A stretch of 58,000 bases of DNA from Adiantum capillus-veneris. Taxonomy: Eukaryota > Streptophyta > Polypodiopsida > Polypodiales > Pteridaceae. Location of the stretch: NCBI GenBank assembly GCA_014529385.2, contig CM043960.1:36844781-36902780 (forward strand), given 5' to 3'. Shown here in pieces: positions 50,751-58,000 of the stretch (positions are counted from its first letter, which is position 1; the number at the start of each line of letters is the position of its first letter). The notes under the pieces were generated by a model. That model saw only the letters and a list, made by a program, of their open reading frames with translations. It did not search any database and had not been told where the DNA came from. Both the position numbers and the translations under genes were made by a program.

Positions 50751-50763
50751 CTAGTCAGAGGAG

Positions 50764-51060
50764 CCTTGTTTGTAGAGTTAAAATTGCATCAAATTTATAA
50801 TGTAAAGACGAATAAACAATAACAATATTATCTCTATGAGAAAACTCACTTTTTGAGGTGGCATTAGACACAATCAAAGCGGAATAATGGTATTTTTTTC
50901 AGCAAATCACGAGAACTAGTCTTGCTTGGTAGGCCTTACTATAGAAGTTAATGTGTCAATCTCTTGAACTTGTGCTGTAGCGAGCCTTTAGTGATGTCGC
51001 TGGTTGTCAATAAGCAAGAAAAGGCACTTCCAAAAATGCAGCAAGTGGTAGGAGAAAACT
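50764..51060. repeat. Dispersed repeat R1, copy 2
   Basis: Matches 14205-14497 in the same orientation; has an extra ~16 bp (CTGTAGCGAGCC...) near 50975. It ends exactly at the gag junction. Confidence 0.85.
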
Positions 51061-51567
51061 ATGGGAAGAAGAAGAAGAAGAACAGGGTACTCCTTCAAAT
51101 CGCACACGTTTCTTCTGCTTTCTTGCCAAGGCAAAAGTAGATTGACGACCCAAATAATCCGGAAAGTCTGTCCCTTTCTTCTGCTTTTTGTCGTGCTCTT
51201 TTGCTTTTTGTCTTGCTCTGTAAACATCCTTGGAGTAGGAGGTTTCTTGTGTGCCGGTTTGAGGAGTGCCTCCATGGTTTGCCGCCACTGTGAGTGCAGT
51301 TCGTCGAAGGAGGTCTGGGTGAAAAATTTTGCAAGTTTAGGGTCCTTGGCAAAATTCGTCATCAGCTTTGTCGCATCATCGACCAATCTCCGATGTTCCA
51401 TCTGTTCAAGCTCCGCCTGAGTAGGCAGAGGCGGGCCGTACTTCCGCGTGAATCTTGTTCGTGATCTCTTCCCACATCTCCGGATGCAGAGGAAGTCGAC
51501 TGTCCTATGCTTGAATCCTTAAGTGTTGCGTAAAAAGGATCGGATTTCCCGGTAGAGGAGAAATCGG
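51061..51567 (-). pseudogene. Chromovirus 3 Gag N-terminal part
   Basis: ORF 51401-50988 begins MEHRRLVDDATKLMTNFAKD, PKLAKFFTQTSFDELHSQWR, MEALLKPAHKKPPTPRM. Frame changes lead through a Lys-rich segment (KKQKKGTDFPDYLG) to RKQKKRVRFEGVPCSSSSS at the insert. Upstream, HPEMWEEITNKIH (near 51485-51450) belongs to the same protein in another frame, so the real start lies near 51550. This is the matrix-like N-terminal region, matched by the + strand fragment at 47560-47990. Confidence 0.83.
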
Positions 51568-51570
51568 CCG

Positions 51571-51582
51571 GCTCTGACACCA
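51571..51582 (-). other. Chromovirus 3 primer-binding site
   Basis: Minus TGGTGTCAGAGC, one mismatch from the initiator-Met tRNA complement, one base from the LTR. Confidence 0.92.
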
Positions 51583-51583
51583 C

Positions 51584-51961
51584 TGTAACAGACTTGGACA
51601 CTCCAAGTCAAGATTCTACCGCGGCACGATAGGAATTCACTTCAAAACAATTCAGAGTTCACAATTGATTTGACACGGTCCGACGGAGTTCCGTGCCTAG
51701 AGATATTGGCCCCAAAGACTTGTGCCCCTTTCGGTATTTCTTTTTGAACTGAAAGTACAAGGGAGTGGGAGGGTCTCACTCTCAGACTCTGCGTCTAGAT
51801 GCTCTGAGAAGTGGGGGCCCTGCCTATCAATTTAAAAGGTTTTTCAAGGGATGCTAAAAGCAAAGCCCGCCCACTTTTAAAAGAGGCTTTAAATAAAATA
51901 ATTATCAAAAGCTTTCTCTCTCAAACCTTGCGTAGGAAATTGCGTAGAATTTAGCCAGCAT
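51584..51961 (-). repeat. Chromovirus 3 5' LTR (upstream end truncated)
   Basis: Plus text TGTAACAGACTTGGACACTCC (20+ bases shared with 42977 on) to TTTAGCCAGCAT; the 3' LTR continues ~130 bp beyond the matching point. Box on minus at 51722-51739. Confidence 0.9.
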
Positions 51962-52932
51962 GCAACACAATTCTCAGCATGAATATTCTTGGAAATGCTA
52001 TAGTTTTAAGCAACCAACTTCTTATCAGAATCATCAGCAACAAAAGTAGCAACATGAAGCTTCCAAAGGATCATCAGCGATGCCAAGATGGGTTTACCTA
52101 GTGGCACATATATCCGACCCTAGTCGAGTACTCGGTCGTGAATGCCGCGACGCTGGACAAGTTGCCCCTCGCAAGCCATGCCCCACATTTAAGTCTTTCT
52201 TGTCTGATGGTGGTAAAGTTGAAGATTTATTAATCCTTTCCTTGTGCAAGAGGATCCTTCAGAGGTCTGAGAGGCAATAACTCCCTCGACCTCTCCCTTC
52301 TCAATTGGAAGCCTTAATACCCGCTGAGAAAGCTGAAGATTCAGAAGATTCTAGTTCTTATGTGACAACCAACAAGCACATAGCCCCTTCTTTGGCCGTG
52401 ATCTAGGCAAGCAAATTCGCTTCGTCACCGCCCTTGAAGAATACAATCTTTGTCTTTGAGCAAGTACCAGTTGTTATGGTGAATGATAATTCTTCAAACT
52501 TGAAGATACTTACCTTAAACGGTGCAAAGGATAAAACAGATGCAGACTCTTCCAGCACGACTTTAGTCGCTACAAATGAATCTTCAGACACAACTTGGTC
52601 TATTGATAAACCTTTACAAATGGATATACCTCCAAACACTACTCTGTCTCAGTCTACGACATCCCTTCAGGAGGATTTTACTGTTCGAGACAAACCAATG
52701 GAATACCTTACAGATTTCCAACCAGTGGTCATCACTCAACAGAAAACTCAAGTCAGTTCACCAATAATTTCACTCGAAGCAGATACAGATTCAATCTTTT
52801 ATTGAATAAAGCTCGAAGTTACAAATGACTTGGACAAGGGCACTTATCAAGTTGTGGATATGATCGGTTTTCAGTTTGGCAAAATAGTCATGGTCAATAA
52901 CAGTGCCATGACTACCCTGGGTTTTATTTAAA
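51962..52932 (+). pseudogene. Outer element 3' ORF, unknown family
   Basis: One + strand frame can be followed from about 52080 to 52932 with three stops (TAA 52278, TAG ~52404, TGA ~52803). Readable text includes MPRWVYLVAHISDPSRVLGR, FEQVPVVMVNDNSSNLKIL, a Ser/Thr-rich middle, and a C-terminus TYQVVDMIGFQFGKIVMVNN. No zinc knuckle, protease, RT or integrase motif is visible. It lies between the nested chromovirus and the PPT, so it is the 3'-terminal part of the outer element's interior. It may be the end of a Pol polyprotein, an extra 3' ORF, or a captured gene; none can be chosen from the sequence alone. Confidence 0.5.
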
Positions 52933-52943
52933 GAGGGAGGGAA
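52930..52943 (+). other. Outer element polypurine tract
   Basis: AAAGAGGGAGGGAA, directly before the 3' LTR TG. Confidence 0.92.
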
Positions 52944-53375
52944 TGTCACGATTGTGACTATGTTGCAGTATTACATACACTCCTAGTTGCAGATACGTGA
53001 AGTGCCATGCCAAGGAGAACCCCTACGCTTAGATGGTCACGACCCTTTGCTCAAGACACATGCCTCTCGCCAAAAGCAACACTCCTTCGACGACTGGTCA
53101 CACCCCTTCGCTCTACGGGTGCGACTCTTCACCCAATGGTTGTAGCTCTTCACCGAAAGAAGGTGTCTTTACGTCTAAAGTCATGTCTCTTCACCAGGAG
53201 ACGTGTCTTTTTATTTGTTTCTCTTCGTCTCCTATATAAGGAGCCCTTGTATCACACATTCAATCAATGAAACACAGAGTCTTCTGAGTCTTGTTTCTGA
53301 GTTCAGTTCAACTTTCTTAAGTCTTAATCATGAGTTTAAGTACTTAATTAAGGATTAGTACCTAGAATCCTTTTA
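52944..53375 (+). repeat. Outer element 3' LTR
   Basis: TGTCACGATTGTGAC ... TAGAATCCTTTTA; same length as the 5' LTR (432 bp). The terminal CA reads TA here. TATATAAG at 53233-53240. Confidence 0.93.
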
Positions 53376-53640
53376 GTCCATGACGTGTACTTTTGACCTA
53401 CAGAGGGTTTTGCACCGTTATGTTGGTGAAATTGGGTAAAAAACGTGCAATTACAGCCATAGACAGGTTTGAACAGCTTGGTGAGAGAGAGGTGAAAGTG
53501 ATCGGGTCGTCTATTCGCAATAAGAATAAAGAAATACCAAAAGGGGCGCCAGTTTTTGGGGCCAACAGGTTGTCGGCGTCTGCTTGGTAGTGCTCTAGCT
53601 TCCAAGCCGTGTGTGTTCGAAGTGCTAATTCCCGTCACAG
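53376..53640 (+). other. Possible gypsy LTR fragment
   Basis: Contains the LTR box as AAATACCAAAAGGGGCGCC (53532-53550) followed by TTTTTGGGGCCAA, as in the gypsy LTRs, and a CCCGTCACA near 53631-53639 that could be the LTR end. The rest is not alignable by eye. Confidence 0.5.
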
Positions 53641-53667
53641 GTTTTATTTGCAAAGTTTCTCTGTGTC

Positions 53668-54432
53668 CTAAAGTCTGAAGTAAAGTTTTGGGTGAAAGCC
53701 AAAGTCTACAGCCCTGGATTTGCCTAGCTCCATGGCTCGGTCAATCAAGGTACCTCTAGTGTGGGTGGGCTCTGAGATCTGTTGTGGTGACTGCTCCTCT
53801 GCCTCTCCCTTGACTTGTGTAAAGAAATCTGTGATTCGTCTCTGAGATTGTCTCTCCCTTGATATCCCCAGCAAGCTCCCCTTGAGTCTGCGTATCTCTA
53901 CCAGGAACAATCTGAGACATCTTTGATCCTCGTATCTCATGACTCTAGAAAATGGTCCAAAGCTCTCTTTGGACAGACAGTGGAAGCGGCCATGTATCTC
54001 ATAGTACGCTGGGCAATGACATGTGTAGTGCAGCTCTGTCTCTGGTTCTAAGTGACATAGGTGACATATCCTTGCCTCGACTGGCACCCCTTGAAATCGG
54101 CCAATCTCGATCTGGAGCTGATGTGAGGATGTGCGTATCTGCCCAATAGCGCATCGTATCCCATGAGATAAGTGCGAATCCATGTATGCAGGCCTAGTCA
54201 TCAAACCATCCTCCGTGAGTTGGAGAAGATTCTCTTTGTAAAAGGCCATCTTCGTTGCCAACTCCCGTGTCGGCTGTATCCATGTGCTCTTGGTATCTAG
54301 CTGAACTAGATCCCGGCGTATGAGTCTGGTGATCTCTGTCAGTGTGAGAGACAGGGAGGGTGCATCTAGGGAGTATTGAAACGGAAGCAATCCATCCATG
54401 CTGAAACCATGTGACTGAAACCATCCTGTCAT
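53668..54432 (-). pseudogene. LINE ORF2 C-terminal domain with zinc knuckle
   Basis: A 254-codon open minus frame. ICHLCHLEPETELHYTCHCP near residue 125 is the C-x2-C...H...C knuckle found at the end of many LINE ORF2 proteins (typical surrounding text: variant of IPVEARIC-LC ... E-H ... C-Y). The rest is helical, with RRLKGSLLGISRERQSQRRI and a hydrophilic tail. It ends at a TGA-type stop near 53668. In LINEs this region binds template RNA during target-primed reverse transcription. It is the longest open frame of the LINE here, but upstream breaks prevent a complete ORF2. Confidence 0.85.
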
Positions 54433-56219
54433 CTGTCCATACCAACATGCTGTATCTCCTTGTAGCGCTAGTTGTCGAGATGACTCCAGGGCAAGCCGAG
54501 CATATCTGTCCTTCGGGAGATCCCATAAACTGCTTAAAGGATACTGATCTAGTCAATGCCTCAACCACGAGGGCCGGGGGGGGCGGCTAGCTCGGCTCGG
54601 ATAATCTCATGCGGCATTGAGGCCTTAGCCCGAATCATCGGAGCGATCATAGAGACCAGAGGCCTCTCCATACATCTTCATCTATATGTGTTGCTAGATC
54701 TTCCATGATGGTCTACTGAGGGTCCCCTTACTGAACTCCGTAGAGCATAGCTGAGGTCACTAGAGTGTCCAAAAGCCATAGCTTTGTTCGCGGTTCCTGA
54801 AATTGAACCTGCGAACACATTCTTGCAAGGCTGCATATGCTCTCGTCAGTCTAGTCTTTGATGCTCTCCTCAATGAAAACACCGGTCCACCGAAAACTAC
54901 CCCAAGATAGGTATATGCATTTGTACTCCACAGTCTCCCGGCCATACGTAAATGTGGGTGTTGACCTCCTTACCCATTGTGGTGTGGTGTTGAACACCAT
55001 AACCTTGGTTTTCCCAAGGTTGACAGACAATCCACTGTCATGGGCAAATGTATTCAAAGCATCTAAATGACGCTGCATCCCTTGTGGAGAGTCAGAATCA
55101 ACACAATATCATCAGCATATAGTAACAACGGAATCCATGTCCGTGCTAGCTTAGCCCTTCTGTCTCCCTGATGCTCTACATAGTCTGAAAACTCGTCTAC
55201 ATACATCCCAAAAAGAGTCGGAGATAGGGGGCATCCCTGCTTCCCTCCAATAGTGGAGTGGACCATGTCAAACATTCCCTCACTAGTGCGTACCCGCCCC
55301 ATCCCTGTCCTGTATAAAGCCAGAATACCCCATATCAGCTGTATAGGCACACCGATGTCTTGTAGTCTGCGTATAAGTCTGGCTCTCGGCACTGTGTCAA
55401 AGGCTTTGCGGAAATCCACAAAGCTACAGTAGATCCTCTTGCCATGGTGTCTACCCTCCCTTGCCCTGGTGCTCGTATGCCCTCTCGCTTTGCCCAATTA
55501 CTCAACTCCTATTCAAGAACGGATGCATACAGCCTAGCCAATGTGTGACCAACCATGATGGTGCGATAATTCCCGAGCATCATGGGATCTCCTCACTTGA
55601 AAATAGGCACAATTGTAGACATACTCTTAAGTCTTCGGAAAGCCTTCATACATGGCTCGATTAAACATCATAGCAAGAAGCATTGCAAGCATGTCTCTAG
55701 CATGGATGAATTTGCTCTACTACCAGACCATCATGATCATCTGCTCTCCTTGTCTTCATCGCGTCAATGTCTTTCCTTACCCTCTCGGCAGTAAAGAAAG
55801 TACATGTCTCTAGTGGGTCCGGCAAAGGTGGTTCCCTTCATGCTGTGTAGAGGGATGTGGCATATTCCCCCCACGTCTCCGTGGAGGTGACCGCTGGTGG
55901 TGGTGAATGCTCGTGGAATAGCCTCCATGCTTCGCCTGAGTCTTGACTCATAAATAACTGATACAGATCCCGCTCTAGCTGAGATAGATAAGCCCTTTTC
56001 TTTCGTCGCACTAGGCGGTGAAAGATAATCTGTGACTGTCTATGTGTGGTAATACCCATGAGCACTTCCCTCTGTAATTTGATCCTCGTCTCTCTATATT
56101 CCTCATCATAACAACTGTTCTGGGGCATGCTTCCAAACAGTCTCCGTGTAGGTTGACTGTGGGGGTATGCCTCTGATGCTGCATCATGGAGCGTCTCTGT
56201 CAATATCTGAGTGAGTTCA
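54433..56219 (-). pseudogene. LINE reverse transcriptase
   Basis: Minus ORF 55497-55063 has CSFVDFRKAFDTVPRARLI (first catalytic Asp), IGGKQGCPLSPTLFGMYVDE and LLLYADDIVLIL (catalytic YADD). ORF 55078-54851 continues FAHDSGLSVNLGKTKVMVF, then a shift leads to YLGVVFGGPVFSLRRASKTR (54945-54760). The N-terminal fingers lie in ORF 56203-55838 (RLVRRKKRAYLSQLERDLYQ) and a broken stretch 55838-55500. Stops and about three frameshifts make it inactive. 54433-54760 is a degraded thumb region. Confidence 0.9.
56215..56219. repeat. Target duplication left of solo LTR
   Basis: GTTCA versus ATTCA at 57407-57411 (4/5). Removing the LTR and one copy restores the LINE frame through ...LAEL|TQIL. Confidence 0.75.
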
Positions 56220-57406
56220 TGTCACGTGACACATCCAACCCTGTGTGTCCGTGGACAAGCTACTTCACAGTCTAGAATAGGAAGTGTTTTGGCACTTTTG
56301 TGAGTTTGTTCGTAGACCATGCATGTCCAGACACTTGGAATAGATGCATATCCTCTGGTTGCACACAGCATGATCATCAGATTCCCATCAAATTCCATCA
56401 GGAGCATTTTTATAGTGCATAGACCTATTTTCCCTGTTTTTGACATTTTTCACTTATTATTTTAAGTGACTTTTGTTGGAAAGTAGGTAGGGCAATTTTG
56501 CTAAGTTGTATAAATAGAAACCTAGCGCTAGCACTTTTTGGCAGAAGAGGCAACAGGAGCACCTTGCTCAACAGGCAACTTCTGAGCAAGACTCCCCCCA
56601 GCAAGGCCTAGCGTTTTTGCAACACAGCATCAACACTTGCGTTTTTGCACCATAGACCAGCCTTGGCGTTTTTGCACAAAAGATCAGCCCCGGCGACCAC
56701 AATAGTTAGTAGATCCCCCAGCGTTAGCAGATTCCACAGCAAGAAGCAATATTCAGCTCTAGCGTTTTTGCATCAGCATGGCAAATCAGCGTTTTGCAAA
56801 TTCATCACGACAAGTCCCCGAATAGCATCAGCGTTTTCAGTTTTCAGCATCAAGACTCCGCAGTAGAACCCCCGAACCTCGCAGATCTCACCTTCCCGCA
56901 GCAGATCCTCGCCGCACGGTGAGATTCATCAAAGTTTGCAGATTCAGCCTGGAAAACGCAGATTTCAGCATCTGCGTTTTCAGCGCATCGTCGTTGCATC
57001 ATCGTCATCGCCAGCGTCACCGACATAGAGTCAGGATTCAGTAGATACAAGATTTGCAGATTTCAGCCCTTTGCGTTTTCAGATTTCAGCCCGTCTCGTC
57101 GTCATCGTCATCGTCGGCAAATCCAAGCGTTGTAGAGATTTGTGCAATCAATAGTAGACTGCTCTTGCCATAGAGAGTGGGGCCTTCGGAGGAGGGTTTG
57201 ACAACGTTCGGGTGTCGTATTCTTCTCTCTCTATCTGTCAGTCTCAGCACCTTCATTCATAGTGTTCACCACTTTGTTTGTGTCCATTGCACTCTCTCAC
57301 TAAAGGAACGGAAGGCTCTCCCTTCCGTAAGTGAAAGGAACCTTGAGCACAGTTCGGAGCACTCATCTTGAGCAAAGTTCAACATTCACTTCCGCTGCAC
57401 CTTACA
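56220..57406 (+). mobile_element. Family N solo LTR in the LINE
   Basis: TGTCACGTGACACATCC ... GCTGCACCTTACA (1187 bp), same family as the LTRs of the element at 27173-32980 but in + orientation. No internal sequence, PBS or PPT. TATAAATA at 56509-56516. Eight sense GCGTTTT words between ~56613 and 57080. Confidence 0.92.
56509..56516 (+). promoter_or_regulatory. TATA element of the solo LTR
   Basis: TATAAATA, ~100 bp upstream of the first GCGTTTT repeat. Confidence 0.6.
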
Positions 57407-57411
57407 ATTCA

Positions 57412-58000
57412 GCTAGTGGCGGTCCCGGCTCTTGAGTGCATAGCTGTCTGTATATCTCATCCATATACACAGAATTCGTCTCCCTCATGAAGGTATACCG
57501 GGTATGCGTGGGGACCTCTCCTAATGGAGCTGTGCTGAACTGAAATGTCACGGTGGAAGACGGGATTAGCATGATCAACTGCCACTCCAATTGGCCTAGT
57601 GCTCACCATGAAGTCCTGAAAGAATGGAATGAGACCTGGCTGGGCCATTACATAATCCACTGTACTAGCACCATGTCGGTGTGGAAAGCAAGTAAAACCT
57701 CCAGCTGTTGAGAATCTTTGTAGGCCATTTCAAATGGCCAATCTATGTGCAATTCCCATATCTATCAAGTATCTGCCATACTTAGTGTACTCATCATCTT
57801 GTTGTGATAGTCTGGATAGGCCCATCTCTGTAACATCCAGCTCCCTAAGCATCTCCTTGGAAGTATCATAAAATATTGTGTTGTGATGAATAGTCCTAGC
57901 ATTGAAGTCCCCTAGTATGATAATGTCATGTCATTATCCAAAATAGCAAAGGGGGACTGTCCTCTAGGTGATGCATATACTGATGTACTATGAGGAAAGT
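57412..58000 (-). pseudogene. LINE APE-type endonuclease (partial)
   Basis: Minus strand, in several frames: a GDFNAR-type motif reads near 57930-57910 (catalytic Asp/Asn of APE endonucleases), LSRLSQQDDEYTKYGRYLID near 57820-57760, then STVDYVMAQPGLIPFFQDFM (57665-57605) and VAVDHANPVFHRDISVQ (57580-57530), matching the S-x-I-D-Y and S-D-H-x-P motifs of the fold (Asp-His kept, an extra residue inserted). This enzyme nicks target DNA to start LINE insertion. The catalytic N-terminus lies outside the window. The frame is broken at least twice. Confidence 0.82.

Larger units (their letters stand above)
50266..51060 (-). other. ~0.8 kb insert in chromovirus 3 gag: repeat R1 plus a foreign coding fragment
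   Basis: Bounded by the gag Ser-rich linker on both sides (EGVPCSSSSS ends at 51061; SEEDRKGKK starts near 50260). Its right 0.3 kb is dispersed repeat R1 (copy 2). Its left 0.5 kb carries a coherent minus-strand reading frame unrelated to gag. No terminal inverted repeats or clear duplications were found. Confidence 0.75.
42977..51961 (-). mobile_element. Chromovirus 3 (Ty3/gypsy), near full-length, minus strand
   Basis: Read on the minus strand: 5' LTR (51961-51584, truncated), PBS, gag, protease, RT, RNase H, integrase, chromodomain, 3' UTR, 3' LTR (43472-42977). Two insertions interrupt it, at 50266-51060 in gag and 46783-48579 between protease and RT. It is the most complete chromovirus in the window and the reference for copies 1 and 2. 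Confidence 0.92.
42344..53375 (+). mobile_element. Outer LTR retroelement with 432-bp LTRs, interior mostly replaced by nested elements
   Basis: Two LTRs (42344-42775, 52944-53375), PBS, PPT and flanking GTCCT/GTCCA (4/5 match) define the element. Its own interior is reduced to 42789-42976 and 51962-52943; everything between is chromovirus 3 and its insertions. No RT or integrase of its own is visible. The right interior holds a broken ORF of unknown family. The LTRs differ by roughly 8% by eye, so the insertion is fairly old. Confidence 0.88.
53668..58000 (-). mobile_element. LINE (non-LTR retrotransposon), minus strand, 5' end outside window
   Basis: On the minus strand: APE-type endonuclease (58000-57412), solo LTR interruption, RT (56219-54760), C-terminal CCHC domain (54432-53668). 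No ORF1 is visible; it would lie beyond 58000. No clear poly(A) tail was found at the 3' end (plus poly-T near 53640). Confidence 0.88.

Overview
The window reads as intergenic plant DNA made almost entirely of nested, mostly broken transposable elements. I see no intact host gene. Plant origin is inferred from Ty1/copia and chromodomain-bearing Ty3/gypsy elements whose primer-binding sites match plant initiator-Met tRNA (TGGTATCAGAGC-like), a plant-type LINE, and multi-layer nesting. The sequence does not fix the lineage; a large, repeat-rich land-plant genome (non-seed plant or gymnosperm are possibilities) fits best.

Layout. 1-4.55 kb: a nearly complete Ty1/copia element on the + strand, disabled by a few stops and one frameshift. 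4.56-9.37 kb: a tandem array of a ~1.25 kb module whose copies each keep remains of the same minus-strand Pro/Ser-rich plus coiled-coil reading frame. It sits directly 3' of a decayed minus-strand gypsy gag-protease (9.37-12.37 kb). 12.4-17.5 kb: sparse sequence with a CTAGAC minisatellite, a 0.29 kb dispersed repeat, a SINE-like head, a GA tract and one small unassigned ORF. 17.56-20.83 kb: gypsy gag-protease remnant, an LTR, and a tail-to-tail inverted LTR pair inserted as one unit. 20.83-24.61 kb: deletion derivative of chromovirus 1. 24.72-25.36 kb: head-to-head LTR pieces. 25-36.6 kb: chromovirus 2 (+), split in its RT/RNase H region by a 5.8 kb minus-strand LTR element (27173-32980, exact ACCCA duplication) that encodes only a 295-codon coiled-coil protein. 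36.6-38.85 kb: two opposed LTRs of that same family. 39.07-41.25 kb: second copia element, truncated.

42344-53375 is an LTR element with 432-bp LTRs, PBS, PPT and a near-match target duplication. It is filled by a 9 kb minus-strand chromovirus 3 (42977-51961). That element is itself interrupted by a + strand LTR-PBS-gag fragment (46783-48579) and by a 0.8 kb insert carrying an unrelated coding fragment (50266-51060). 53.67 kb to the end is a minus-strand LINE with a solo LTR at 56220-57406.

How the parts relate: the window records successive insertions (copia/gypsy first, then the coiled-coil family, then small rearrangements). Chromoviruses 1-3 share gag, protease, RT, integrase and chromodomain sequences and could have mobilised one another. 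The coiled-coil element lacks enzymes and would depend on another element in trans. A short box, AAATACCGAAAGGGGCGCC, recurs in eleven LTRs or LTR pieces.

All identity estimates were made by eye; no alignment or database search was run.
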